NCBI GenBank assembly: GCA_038236965.1
Contig: JBBRZF010000007.1
Coordinates: 1-40,895 of the forward strand
Origin: JBBRZF01 sp038236965
GTDB lineage: Bacteria; Acidobacteriota; Terriglobia; Terriglobales; Acidobacteriaceae
Length of the DNA stretch: 40,895 nt
Direction of reading: 5' to 3'
Shown here: positions 15,920 through 24,100 of the stretch, piece by piece
Layout of the letters: each line of letters begins with the position of its first letter
How positions within the stretch are numbered: the stretch's first letter is position 1
Program-made: the position numbers and the translations under genes
The notes under the pieces: model-generated
What the model was told of the DNA's origin: nothing
Database searches by the model: none
Seen by the model: only the letters and a program-made list of their open reading frames with translations

Positions 15920-17710
15920 ATGGCAGCTAATCCGAATATCGTAATTGTGGGAGGCGGTCTCGCCGGCCTGTCTGCCGCTATAAAGGTCGCCGAAATGGGC
16001 GGCCACGTGGACTTGTTCTCCATCGTGCCGGTGAAGCGTTCGCACTCCGTGTGCGCACAAGGCGGCATCAACGCAGCCAAGAACCTGAAAGGTGAAGGCG
16101 ACTCCACCTGGCTGCATTTTGACGACACGGTTTACGGCGGCGATTTCCTGGCCAACCAGCCCGCCGTAAAAGCCATGTGCGAACAGGGTCCAGCCATCAT
16201 CGATCTGCTCGACCGCATGGGCGTTCCCTTCAACCGCACTCCGGAAGGCGTATTGGATTTCCGCCGCTTCGGCGGCACGCTGTTCAATCGCACCGCATTC
16301 GCGGGCGCAACCACGGGACAGCAGCTTCTCTACGCGCTCGACGAACAGGTACGCCGCTACGAGTCGGAAGGCAAAGTCAAAAAGTACGAACACTGGGAGT
16401 TCCTCTCGGCCGTGCTGGACGGCGAACGCATCTGCCGCGGCATTTGCGCCATGGACTTGCGCTCGATGGAAGTACGAACCTTCCCCGCCGAGGCCGTCAT
16501 CGTGGCCACCGGCGGTATCGGCGCCATCTTCGGCAAGTCCACGAACTCCGTCGTCTGCACCGGCTCCGCGCAGTCCGCCCTCTACCAGCAAGGCGCGTTC
16601 TACGCGAACGGCGAATTCATCCAGGTGCATCCCACGTCGATTCCGGGCGAAGACAAACTCCGCCTCATGTCGGAGTCGGCTCGCGGCGAAGGCGGTCGCG
16701 TCTGGGTCCCAAGGACTCCGGGCGACAAGCGCGCAGCATTGAGCATTCCGCAGAACGAGCGCTGGTACTTCCTCGAAGAGTGGTATCCGAAGTACGGCAA
16801 CCTTGTTCCACGCGACGTCGCCACCAGGGCCATCCACAAGGTCGTTTACGAGCACGGACTCGGCATCGATGGTCAGCCGATGGTTTACCTCGACCTGACG
16901 CACATCGACCGTAAGATCCTCGACAAGAAGCTCGAAGGCATTCTGGAAATCTACGAAAAGTTCGTTGGCGACGACCCGCGCAACGTGCCGATGAAGATTT
17001 TCCCCGGCATGCATTACACCATGGGCGGGCTCTGGGTAGACGTAACCCAGCGTACGAACATTCAAGGTCTATATGCTTGTGGCGAAGCCGATTACAGCAT
17101 TCACGGCGCCAACCGTCTGGGAGCCAATTCCCTGCTGTCGTGCATCTATGGCGGCTTCGTTTCCGGCCCAGACGCGATGCAGTATGGTCGCGGCCTACTG
17201 AAGTCCTCACAAGATGTAAGCAGCGCATGCTTCGAAGCCGAAAAAACTCGCCAGACGGAGATGAACCAGCAGCTCATGAACAATCAGGGCACGGAGAACC
17301 CGTTCCGCCTCTGGAAGGAAATGGGCGACACCATGTCGAAGAACGTGACCGTCTCGCGCTACAACAAGAACCTGGCGGAGACCGACGCGAAGCTGGTGGA
17401 ACTGCTGGAGCGCTACCAGAACGTCAACCTGAGCGACAAGCAGGAATGGGCAAACACGTCGTTTGCCTTTGCGCGTCAGCTTTACAACATGCTGCAACTG
17501 GCCCGCGTAATCACCCAAGGTGCGGCGATGCGCGACGAGTCGCGTGGAGCCCACTTCAAGCCGGACTTCCCGGAACGCAACGACGAGAAATTCCTGAAGA
17601 CAACGAAGGCGTATTTTGCCGCAGACGCCGACGAGCCACGCTTCGAGTTCGAAGCCGTGGATGTCAGCTTGATCCCGCCGCGTCCGCGAAGATACGACGC
17701 CGCTACGTAG
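15920..17710 (+). CDS. sdhA: Succinate dehydrogenase flavoprotein subunit
   Basis: A 596-residue FAD subunit. The FAD-binding motif is IVIVGGGLAGLSAA (residues 7-20). The covalent-flavin His is expected at His42 in KRSHSVCAQGGINAA. Catalytic-domain blocks include FGGTLFNRTAFAGATTGQQ, EFIQVHPTSIPG, MHYTMGGLWVD and ACGEADYSIHGANRLGANS. It oxidises succinate to fumarate in the citric acid cycle and passes electrons to SdhB. Length and sequence style fit the Bacillus/epsilonproteobacterial b558-type branch rather than the E. coli type. It lies 64 bp after sdhC; the 169-bp gap before sdhB is filled by unusual repeat-like text. Confidence 0.97.
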   Translation: MAANPNIVIVGGGLAGLSAAIKVAEMGGHVDLFSIVPVKRSHSVCAQGGINAAKNLKGEGDSTWLHFDDTVYGGDFLANQPAVKAMCEQGPAIIDLLDRMGVPFNRTPEGVLDFRRFGGTLFNRTAFAGATTGQQLLYALDEQVRRYESEGKVKKYEHWEFLSAVLDGERICRGICAMDLRSMEVRTFPAEAVIVATGGIGAIFGKSTNSVVCTGSAQSALYQQGAFYANGEFIQVHPTSIPGEDKLRLMSESARGEGGRVWVPRTPGDKRAALSIPQNERWYFLEEWYPKYGNLVPRDVATRAIHKVVYEHGLGIDGQPMVYLDLTHIDRKILDKKLEGILEIYEKFVGDDPRNVPMKIFPGMHYTMGGLWVDVTQRTNIQGLYACGEADYSIHGANRLGANSLLSCIYGGFVSGPDAMQYGRGLLKSSQDVSSACFEAEKTRQTEMNQQLMNNQGTENPFRLWKEMGDTMSKNVTVSRYNKNLAETDAKLVELLERYQNVNLSDKQEWANTSFAFARQLYNMLQLARVITQGAAMRDESRGAHFKPDFPERNDEKFLKTTKAYFAADADEPRFEFEAVDVSLIPPRPRRYDAAT

Positions 17711-17720
17711 GAAGAGCAGA

Positions 17721-17870
17721 GATTAACGCAGAGTTCGCAGAGGGGCGTGAAGGAAGAACGAGAAGATTAAGCAGTTCCCTTCGTGATACTTCGTGAACCT
17801 TCGTGTCCTTAGTGGTTAAAGGTTTTCGTTTCAGGTTTCGGGTTTTAGGTTTTCGTGGTTTAGAGGTTAA
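17721..17870. repeat. Dispersed intergenic phrase inside the sdh operon
   Basis: The sdhA-sdhB gap contains GATTAACGCAGAGTTCGCAG, then three TTCGTGA/TTCGTGT words ending CCTTCGTGTCCTTAGTGG, then several GGTTTTCG/GGTTTCG/GGTTTTAGG words. This text resembles intergenic sequence I recall from many bacterial genomes (CGCAGAG... and ...TTCGTGTCCTTAGTGG). It is low complexity and unlike the flanking coding DNA. AAGGA at 17869-17873, the sdhB ribosome site, lies at its end. Confidence 0.6.
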
Positions 17871-17879
17871 GGATTAGAT

Positions 17880-18629
17880 ATGGCCAATAAGACCGTCCTC
17901 ATCAAGATCAAGCGCCAGGCCGATCCCCAGTCGAAGCCGTACTGGGAAGAGTTCGAATTGCAATGGAAGCCGGGAATGAACGTGATCTCCAGCTTTATGG
18001 ACATCGCGCAGAATCCCGTCACGCGCGAAGGCAAGGCTACGACGCCCATCACGTATGACTCCAATTGCCTGGAAGAAATCTGCGGTTCGTGCGCGATGCT
18101 CATCAACGGCAAGGCGCGTATGGCGTGCTCTGCGTTGATCGACAAACTCGAACAGCCGATCTCTATCGAGCCTTTCTCCAAGTTCCCCGTGGTGCGCGAT
18201 CTTGCGGTTGACCGCAGCGTGCTCTTTGAGAACCTGAAGGCCGTGAAGGCCTGGGTTCCAGTGGATGGAACCTACGACTTGGGCGCGGGGCCACGCGTGT
18301 CTCCCACGCAGCAGGAAGAAGCTTATCCGCTATCCAGTTGCATCTCCTGTTGCTGCTGCATGGAAGCCTGTCCGCAGTTCAATGAAAGCACGGGATTCGT
18401 GGGCGCGGCGACCATCTCGCAGGTGCGCTTGTTCAACGGGCATCCCACGGGCAAGGCCTTGAAGGCCGACCGTCTGGACGCCTTGATGGGCGATGGCGGC
18501 ATACAGGAATGTGGTTTCGCGCAGAATTGCGTCGAAGTATGTCCGAAGGAGATTCCGCTGACGAAGTCAATCTCCGACGTGGGACGCGAAGTAATGAAGA
18601 AGGCGATCGTGGACTTTTTCCGAACGTAG
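17880..18629 (+). CDS. sdhB: Succinate dehydrogenase iron-sulfur subunit
   Basis: A 249-residue subunit with the full ligand set for three clusters. The [2Fe-2S] cluster uses CLEEICGSCAMLING plus the later Cys in ARMAC. The [4Fe-4S] motif is CISCCCCMEACP, with an unusual run of Cys where most relatives have CISCGCC. The last cluster uses CGFAQNCVEVCPKEIPLTKSI. It carries electrons from FADH2 in SdhA to the haem subunit. AAGGA lies 6 bases before the ATG. Third gene of the operon, closed by the terminator at 18658. Confidence 0.96.
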   Translation: MANKTVLIKIKRQADPQSKPYWEEFELQWKPGMNVISSFMDIAQNPVTREGKATTPITYDSNCLEEICGSCAMLINGKARMACSALIDKLEQPISIEPFSKFPVVRDLAVDRSVLFENLKAVKAWVPVDGTYDLGAGPRVSPTQQEEAYPLSSCISCCCCMEACPQFNESTGFVGAATISQVRLFNGHPTGKALKADRLDALMGDGGIQECGFAQNCVEVCPKEIPLTKSISDVGREVMKKAIVDFFRT

Positions 18630-18657
18630 AACTCTGGCGTTCCACTCGCGATTTTAG

Positions 18658-18684
18658 CGGCTCCGCAATGCGGGGCCGTTTCTT
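18658..18684 (+). terminator. Terminator of sdhCAB
   Basis: CGGCTCCGC-AAT-GCGGGGCCG followed by TTTCTTA: 9-bp stem with one wobble, 29 bp after the sdhB stop. The T-run is short. Confidence 0.8.
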
Positions 18685-18882
18685 ATGTAGGGTAAAATCG
18701 ATAAGTGTCGTTGGTGCGCCAAGGTGCCTTAGAACTTCCGGCCATGTACGTACTCCGTAACGGCTATGTACTTTGTGCTTTCCTGAGTGAAAAACCCGAC
18801 TTGCTAATGTGAAACGCTGGGTTACACTGCAGCCACGAACAACATCCAAGAATCCTGAACGCCCTAAGTGAGGGGACCTGTT

Positions 18883-19602
18883 TTGCGTAAACCGATTTCA
18901 AACAGATCTCTAATAATGCTGATGATTTTTGTAGTTGCTTCCACGGCCTCGTTCGCAGCCAGCATTCGGGCCCCTTACCGGACGACGCGAGTTTCGCGCG
19001 TCAGCAGGCGCGCACGCCATACGCGGGTTCGCAGGATGATCGCCTGGAATCCCCTTTTGCGCGGTTCGCGCGAATCCATGTTGCGACAGAACGACGAGAT
19101 CGACCGTCTCCAGTTGACGCGCATTGCCAACGACGACGAATTGCTCGACCTGGTCACGCGTGAGGAACTGGTTCCGCTGGAAAATACGAACGCGTTGCTC
19201 ATCAATCCTTCCATCGAAGATAACCGGCGCTACTCCCGCCCGTGGACGCGCGATTTCGTCAACGACATCAGCGACGATTTCTATGCCAAGTTTCACCAGA
19301 AGATCATCCTGACCTCCGCCGTGAGGACCCAGGAACAGCAAACAAAATTGCGTCGCAGGAACCGCAACGCGGCGCCGTCGGATGGCGAGATCGCCTCTTC
19401 GCACCTGGCTGGCACGACCATCGATTTTGCGAAAAAGGGTATGTCGAAGGCGCAACGTAAATGGTTCGACCACTACGTTTATGACCTTCAACAGTCGGGA
19501 CTTGTGGAGGCCGCCGAAGAACGTCGTCAAGCCTGCTACCACATCATGGTTTCCGAAAGGTATACTGGCTGGCGCGAAGCCAACCGGCTTGCCGTTCGGT
19601 AA
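18883..19602 (+). CDS. Secreted DUF5715-like protein with M15-peptidase-like motifs
   Basis: About 239 residues with an N-terminal hydrophobic export segment (SLIMLMIFVVASTASFAAS). A basic, Arg-rich stretch follows, then a domain resembling the zinc D-Ala-D-Ala carboxypeptidase fold: TSAVRTQEQQ, SSHLAGTTIDFAKKGM (pattern S-x-H-x-x-G-x-x-x-D) and a late ACYHIMV that could supply the third ligand. I recall such acidobacterial proteins as DUF5715. A role in cell-wall peptide trimming is an inference. I prefer TTG 18883, with AGGGG seven to eight bases ahead, over GTG 18868, which has no ribosome site. The dipeptidase gene starts 3 bases after its stop, suggesting a joint operon. Confidence 0.75.
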   Translation: MRKPISNRSLIMLMIFVVASTASFAASIRAPYRTTRVSRVSRRARHTRVRRMIAWNPLLRGSRESMLRQNDEIDRLQLTRIANDDELLDLVTREELVPLENTNALLINPSIEDNRRYSRPWTRDFVNDISDDFYAKFHQKIILTSAVRTQEQQTKLRRRNRNAAPSDGEIASSHLAGTTIDFAKKGMSKAQRKWFDHYVYDLQQSGLVEAAEERRQACYHIMVSERYTGWREANRLAVR

Positions 19603-19605
19603 ACG

Positions 19606-20952
19606 ATGAGAAAAAACAAGCTTCTGCTTGCAGTCGCTATCAGTCTATCCCTGGGTGCCGTGGCTCAACAAAGCACGGCTCCTGATGCCCCACCTCCTGC
19701 AACCCATCCCACCAAGGCCGCCGCCAGCGCAAGGAACTATCGCGCCGCGCACGATGCCGCCATTGTTGTAGACACCCATTCCGATACGCCGGGCCGCTTT
19801 GTGGACGAGAAATTCGATCCCGGCAGCGACGCGGGCAAACATCATTGGGACTTCGCCAAAGCCAAGCGGGGAAATCTTGGCGTGGAGTTCTTCTCCATCT
19901 GGGTCGATCCCGGCAAGTGGAAGGGCCAGTACACCCACCGCGCGCTGGACATGATCGACTCCGTCAACCAGGTCGTGGCGAACCATCCCAAAGAGATGGT
20001 GATGGCCACCAGCACCAAGGACATCTACGCGGCTCGCAAGGGTCCGAACAAGCGCATAGCCGTTCTGATGGGCGTCGAGGGCGGACACGCCATCGAGGGC
20101 GATGTACGCATCCTGCGTGATTTCTATCGCCTCGGCGTGCGTTACATGACGCTGACGTGGGCCAATTCCCTTCCGTGGGCACAGTCTTCGGGCGACCTGC
20201 CCAAGCCCGATAAAGACGGCAAGGTCCGCGATCCCGGATTGACCGACGAAGGTCGCGGCATCGTTCGCGAGATGAATCGCCTCGGCATGATGGTGGACAT
20301 TTCTCACGTCTCCGACCGCAGCTTCTACAATGCATTGACGGTCAGCCGCGCCCCGGTGATCGCCTCGCATTCGTCGGCACGGGCCGTCACCGACGTACCG
20401 CGCAACATGACGGACGACATGCTTATCGCACTTGCGCGCAACGGCGGAGTGGCGCAGGTAAACTTCAATTGCGGATTCATTTCGACCGATTACAACAAGG
20501 CAGTCAAGGTATACGAAACCGAGCATCCCGAGTACGGCAAGCAGGTGGAAGCCTTGATGCAGCAATTCAAGGAAGGCAAGGCGACTCTTGAGGATTTTGA
20601 GAGGGTCTCCGCTCCCATGGAAAAGGCCGTACCGCGACCTCCGCTCTCTACCCTCATCGACCACTTCGATCATATGATCAAGGTGGCCGGCGTTGACCAT
20701 GTCGGAATCGGCAGCGATTTCGACGGCGTGGAGTGTTTGCCGCAAGGAATCGACTCCGTTGCCGACCTGCCGAAGATCACCGAAGAGTTGATGAAGCGCG
20801 GTTACACCGCCGCGGATATGCAAAAGGTTTTGGGCCGTAATTTGTTGCGCGTCTTCGCGGATGTGGAGCGCGTCGCAAAGGAGATACAGGCAGATTCGAA
20901 TCCTGATCAACGCAAGGAAGTTTCGTTGCCGGGTTCTGAAAGCAAGAAGTAG
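19606..20952 (+). CDS. Secreted membrane-dipeptidase-type metallopeptidase (M19)
   Basis: A 448-residue zinc dipeptidase with a signal peptide (KKNKLLLAVAISLSLGAVA-like, residues 2-20). Ligand motifs in order: VDTHSDTP (His-x-Asp), MGVEGGHAIEGD (bridging Glu), VDISHVSD (His), IASHSSARAV (His) and GIGSDFDG (Asp). It is expected to cleave dipeptides in the periplasm. It starts 3 bases after the M15-like gene, so the two could be co-translated and act together on peptide or cell-wall fragments. A 50-base gap leads to the exported cyclophilin. Length is normal. Substrate range is not readable. Confidence 0.93.
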   Translation: MRKNKLLLAVAISLSLGAVAQQSTAPDAPPPATHPTKAAASARNYRAAHDAAIVVDTHSDTPGRFVDEKFDPGSDAGKHHWDFAKAKRGNLGVEFFSIWVDPGKWKGQYTHRALDMIDSVNQVVANHPKEMVMATSTKDIYAARKGPNKRIAVLMGVEGGHAIEGDVRILRDFYRLGVRYMTLTWANSLPWAQSSGDLPKPDKDGKVRDPGLTDEGRGIVREMNRLGMMVDISHVSDRSFYNALTVSRAPVIASHSSARAVTDVPRNMTDDMLIALARNGGVAQVNFNCGFISTDYNKAVKVYETEHPEYGKQVEALMQQFKEGKATLEDFERVSAPMEKAVPRPPLSTLIDHFDHMIKVAGVDHVGIGSDFDGVECLPQGIDSVADLPKITEELMKRGYTAADMQKVLGRNLLRVFADVERVAKEIQADSNPDQRKEVSLPGSESKK

Positions 20953-21002
20953 CGCACTCGTTGCGTGTGAATGAATTCATCCCACTGAGGAAGGAAACAC
21001 GA

Positions 21003-21608
21003 ATGAAGAAGTTTTTCGCAATGCTGTTCGTCGTATGTTTTGCAACCGCGGTACTGGCCGCCGATAAACAACCGAAGGCCATCCTGGAAACCAGCATGGG
21101 CGACATCACCTGCACGCTCTTTCCCGACAAGGCCCCTCTGACGGTCGAGAACTTTATCGCTCTCGCCGAAGGCACAAAGGAATGGAAGAACCCGGTATCC
21201 GGCGCCAAAAAGACGAACACGCCGCTGTATGACGGCACCATCTTCCATCGCGTCATCCCCAACTTCATGATCCAGGGCGGCGATCCGGCGGGCAACGGCA
21301 CGGGCGATCCGGGCTACAAGTTCAAGGACGAATTCAGCAGCCTGTCGTTCGATCAGGGCGGACGCCTGGCAATGGCCAACAGCGGCCCAAGCACCAACGG
21401 CTCGCAGTTCTTCATCACCGAAGTACCGGTGCCGCACCTCAACAACAAGCACACGATTTTTGGCCAGTGCAACCCCGTTTCGCTCGTGGAGAAGATCGCG
21501 CGCGTACCTCGTGATGCGATGGACAAGCCGCGTACTCCCGTAACCATCAAGCACATACGCATCGTGCGTCCGGGCGCAGCGGAAGCCAAGCCGGCAGACA
21601 AGAAGTAA
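21003..21608 (+). CDS. Exported cyclophilin-type peptidyl-prolyl isomerase
   Basis: A 201-residue protein: signal peptide MKKFFAMLFVVCFATAVLA, then a cyclophilin domain with IFHRVIPNFMIQGGDP (catalytic Arg, Phe, Met and Gln), AMANSGPSTNGSQFFIT and the closing HTIFGQ. It catalyses cis-trans isomerisation of Xaa-Pro bonds in the periplasm. I chose ATG 21003, with AGGAAGG about 8-9 bases upstream, over an upstream TTG that would add 14 residues before the signal peptide. It has a close cytosolic paralogue 143 bp downstream. Confidence 0.95.
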   Translation: MKKFFAMLFVVCFATAVLAADKQPKAILETSMGDITCTLFPDKAPLTVENFIALAEGTKEWKNPVSGAKKTNTPLYDGTIFHRVIPNFMIQGGDPAGNGTGDPGYKFKDEFSSLSFDQGGRLAMANSGPSTNGSQFFITEVPVPHLNNKHTIFGQCNPVSLVEKIARVPRDAMDKPRTPVTIKHIRIVRPGAAEAKPADKK

Positions 21609-21626
21609 GAAGCCGAGCTGAAATGC

Positions 21627-21643
21627 CCCGATTTCAAATCGGG
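21627..21643. repeat. Perfect short palindrome between the two cyclophilin genes
   Basis: CCCGATTT-C-AAATCGGG, an 8-bp stem around one base (in practice a 6-bp stem with a 5-nt loop). No T-run follows, so it may be a weak terminator, an operator or a repeat. Confidence 0.5.
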
Positions 21644-21750
21644 TGAATGCGAATCGTGTAATCTGGTCATGCGCCGAAATTCGGCTGGGGCCAGATCAGC
21701 GATTCGCATTTCTCATTTGATCCTCGCAGTACAAACAAGGAGCTACTTTC

Positions 21751-22278
21751 ATGGCACGTCAACCTGGCCTGTACGCAACGTTCTCCACCACGGAAGGCGA
21801 CATCGTCTGCCGCCTCTTCGACAAGGAAGCGCCGAAAACAGTGGCGAACTTCACCGACCTCGCAGAAGGCAAGCGCGAGTGGACGCATCCGGTAACGCAG
21901 AAGAAATCAAGCGACAAACTGTTCGACGGCAGCGTGTTTCATCGCATCATCCCGAACTTCATGATCCAGGGCGGCGATCCGGCTGGAACCGGATTCGGCG
22001 GACCCGGCTACAAATTTGAAGACGAGACGAAGGGTTCTCCTTACAAGTTCGACGTTCCCGGAAAACTCGCGATGGCCAACAGCGGCCCCAACACCAACGG
22101 CTCGCAGTTCTTCGTCACGGTTGCGGCAACGCCGTGGCTGACTGGCAATCACACCATCTTCGGCGAAGTCATCGAAGGCATGGAAGTGGTGGACAAGATC
22201 GCAAATTCGCCGCGAGACCGCCAGGACAAGCCGCTGAAGACCATCTCCGTAAACTCGGTCACCATCGAACGCGCGTAA
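21751..22278 (+). CDS. Cytosolic cyclophilin-type peptidyl-prolyl isomerase
   Basis: A 175-residue cyclophilin without a signal peptide. The active-site blocks VFHRIIPNFMIQGGDP, AMANSGPNTNGSQFFVT and HTIFGEVIEGMEVVDKI are nearly the same as in the exported copy next to it, so the pair probably arose by duplication with gain or loss of the export signal. It assists proline isomerisation in the cytoplasm. CAAGGAG lies 8-9 bases before the ATG. A long hairpin follows directly. Confidence 0.95.
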   Translation: MARQPGLYATFSTTEGDIVCRLFDKEAPKTVANFTDLAEGKREWTHPVTQKKSSDKLFDGSVFHRIIPNFMIQGGDPAGTGFGGPGYKFEDETKGSPYKFDVPGKLAMANSGPNTNGSQFFVTVAATPWLTGNHTIFGEVIEGMEVVDKIANSPRDRQDKPLKTISVNSVTIERA

Positions 22279-22281
22279 CGC

Positions 22282-22313
22282 GAAGCGGGGCAGGCGATCT
22301 CCTGCTCCGCTTC
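22282..22313 (+). terminator. Long hairpin after the cytosolic cyclophilin gene
   Basis: GAAGCGGGGCAGG-CGATCT-CCTGCTCCGCTTC, a 13-bp stem with one G.T wobble starting 4 bp after the stop. A C-rich tract follows instead of T, so termination is likely but not classical. Confidence 0.6.
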
Positions 22314-22343
22314 CCCGCCTTCGCCACTTTACTTCGCATACTC

Positions 22344-22931
22344 ATGACAGGTATCTCACTGATGTTCCTCTTGGAAATGTCCGACACGTCGAAGTTCGTC
22401 GTGTTCGCCCTCGCCTGCATTGCACTCTTCGTCGGCTCAAAGCTGCTTTCGGCCAGGGGTTCGAAGGACCCCTCCTTTCCCGCTGGATCCGGCTCACAAG
22501 AGCACCAGGCCTTTTTGAATCCCGCCGACGCCGAAGATGCAAGACGGCGCGCGCAAGCCGAACAACCGGTGCATCCGGAAATTCGCGTCGGGCGATTGGT
22601 GTTGAAGAATTTCTACTTCGCCAAGTTCAACGCGCAGACCGGCCCACCCGATCCTTTCGAGTTCGCCGATGAACTCACCGTAGAGGTTCGCGACGAGAAC
22701 ACCGGCCACACCAGCGAATTGCAATTCACGGTGGGTACGCCCGCCGGACTCGCGCGCTTCCTGGAAAAGAATAGCTGGGAAAGTTTCTATACGCCTCAGG
22801 CGTTCGTCATACGAAAGTACGAAGTGGAGTCGGTGCGCGACATGATCATGGAGCACCTGAACCAGGAATACGACGAGAACGACCGCCTTCGCGACCAGAA
22901 ACCGGGAGACGATCCAGGCCCCATCTCCTGA
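22344..22931 (+). CDS. Membrane-anchored protein of unknown function
   Basis: About 195 residues from ATG 22344; ATG 22362 and ATG 22377 are equally possible because no strong ribosome site is seen. One N-terminal membrane helix (FVVFALACIALFVGSKLL) leads to a soluble region. It has a compact C-terminal domain rich in beta strands (HPEIRVGRLVLKNFYFAKF; ELTVEVRDENTGHTSELQF; GTPAGLARFLEKNSW) and a charged tail. I do not recognise the family. It stands alone, convergent with mdh, and shares a bidirectional terminator with it. Confidence 0.75.
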   Translation: MTGISLMFLLEMSDTSKFVVFALACIALFVGSKLLSARGSKDPSFPAGSGSQEHQAFLNPADAEDARRRAQAEQPVHPEIRVGRLVLKNFYFAKFNAQTGPPDPFEFADELTVEVRDENTGHTSELQFTVGTPAGLARFLEKNSWESFYTPQAFVIRKYEVESVRDMIMEHLNQEYDENDRLRDQKPGDDPGPIS

Positions 22932-22980
22932 ACCTGTTCACGCCTCCCATTTCGATTCGCATTAGTTCGATCGCACTAGA

Positions 22981-23004
22981 AAGAGCCCGCCGAAGCGGAC
23001 TCTT
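22981..23004. terminator. Bidirectional terminator between convergent genes
   Basis: AAGAGCCCGC-CGAA-GCGGACTCTT then TCT on the plus strand; the minus strand reads the same hairpin ending CTCTTTCT. The stem has one internal C/A mismatch. It sits between the unknown membrane protein and mdh, which converge. Confidence 0.8.
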
Positions 23005-23024
23005 TCTATGGTCGAGGAAACGGA

Positions 23025-23951
23025 CTACACACCCAGAACAGCGATGAGTTCCTTGACGGCTCCGGCACTGCGTTCGAGTTCTGCCTGTTCCTGATCGGTC
23101 AATTTGATCTGGATGATCTCTTCGATTCCGCGTTCGCCCAACTTGCAGGGAACGCCGACGAAGAGTCCGTGAATGCCGTATTCGCCTTCGAGGAAGGCGG
23201 CGCAAGGCAGAATCTTCTTTTTGTCCTTCAGGATGGCTTCCACCATCTCGGTGGCTGCTGCCGACGGCGCGTAGTAGGCCGAGCCGGTCTTCAGATATTT
23301 CACGATCTCGGCGCCGCCATCGCGCGTACGCTGCACGAGCGAGTCCAGCGTATCTTTGTCCATCAATTCGGTGATGGGGATTCCGGCAACTGTCGAATAA
23401 CGCGGAAGCGGAACCATGGTGTCGCCGTGTCCGCCTAGGACGAATGCGGTCACGTTCTCGACGCTGACCTTCAGGTGTTGCGCGATGAACGTGCGGAAGC
23501 GCGCGGAGTCGAGCACACCGGCCATGCCGATGACGCGGTTGCGCGAGAAGCCGCTCATGCGGAATGCTGCCTGCGCCATGGCGTCCAGCGGATTGGATAC
23601 GATGATGAGGATGCTGTTGGGCGAGTACTGCACAACCTTCTCCACAACATCCTTCATGATCTTGTAGTTGATGTTGAGCAGGTCGTCGCGGCTCATGCCG
23701 GGCTTGCGCGGGACGCCGGCCGTGATGACCACGATGTCCGAGTTAGCGGTGTCGGCGTAATCCTGCGTGCCGATGATGTAGGAATCTCGCTTCTCGATGG
23801 GCATGGCTTCGAGTAGGTCCAGGCCTTTACCCTGCGGCACGCCCTCCATGATGTCGATGAGAACGACATCGGCTAATTCCTTCGAAGCGATCCAGTGCGC
23901 CGCTGTGGCACCCACGTTTCCGCTACCAACGATCGTTACTTTTTTTCGCAT
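23025..23951 (-). CDS. mdh: Malate dehydrogenase (NAD-dependent, LDH-like type)
   Basis: A 308-residue lactate/malate dehydrogenase superfamily member. The NAD-binding motif is VTIVGSGNVGATAA. The substrate-specificity loop AGVPRKPGMSRDDLL carries the two Arg typical of malate dehydrogenase. The catalytic His lies in LGGHGDTMVPL with the helping Asp in VSNPLD...GVLDSARFR. It interconverts malate and oxaloacetate in the citric acid cycle. AAAGGA lies just before the ATG. It follows icd on the same strand after 149 bp, and the sdh operon lies 4 kb away, so cycle genes are loosely grouped. Confidence 0.96.
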   Translation of the reverse strand: MRKKVTIVGSGNVGATAAHWIASKELADVVLIDIMEGVPQGKGLDLLEAMPIEKRDSYIIGTQDYADTANSDIVVITAGVPRKPGMSRDDLLNINYKIMKDVVEKVVQYSPNSILIIVSNPLDAMAQAAFRMSGFSRNRVIGMAGVLDSARFRTFIAQHLKVSVENVTAFVLGGHGDTMVPLPRYSTVAGIPITELMDKDTLDSLVQRTRDGGAEIVKYLKTGSAYYAPSAAATEMVEAILKDKKKILPCAAFLEGEYGIHGLFVGVPCKLGERGIEEIIQIKLTDQEQAELERSAGAVKELIAVLGV

Positions 23952-24058
23952 ATGATTCCTTTCGCATAAGTGCCCGGCGCCAGCAGTACGAACATTCGTT
24001 CGGGAGCCCCACAGCTCCTTACCGTTGCCAGGTAGGAAACAGAAAAGTTGGGAGTCGC

Positions 24059-24086
24059 GCTGCCGGAAGCCGTTGGCCCCGGCAGC
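24059..24086 (-). terminator. Hairpin between icd and mdh
   Basis: GCTGCCGG, 12-nt loop containing a further GCC/GGC pair, CCGGCAGC: a perfect 8-bp outer stem 15 bp after the icd stop. There is no T-run on the minus strand, so it may be an attenuating or RNA-stabilising hairpin rather than a full terminator. Confidence 0.45.
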
Positions 24087-24100
24087 ACCCTGTATCTATT

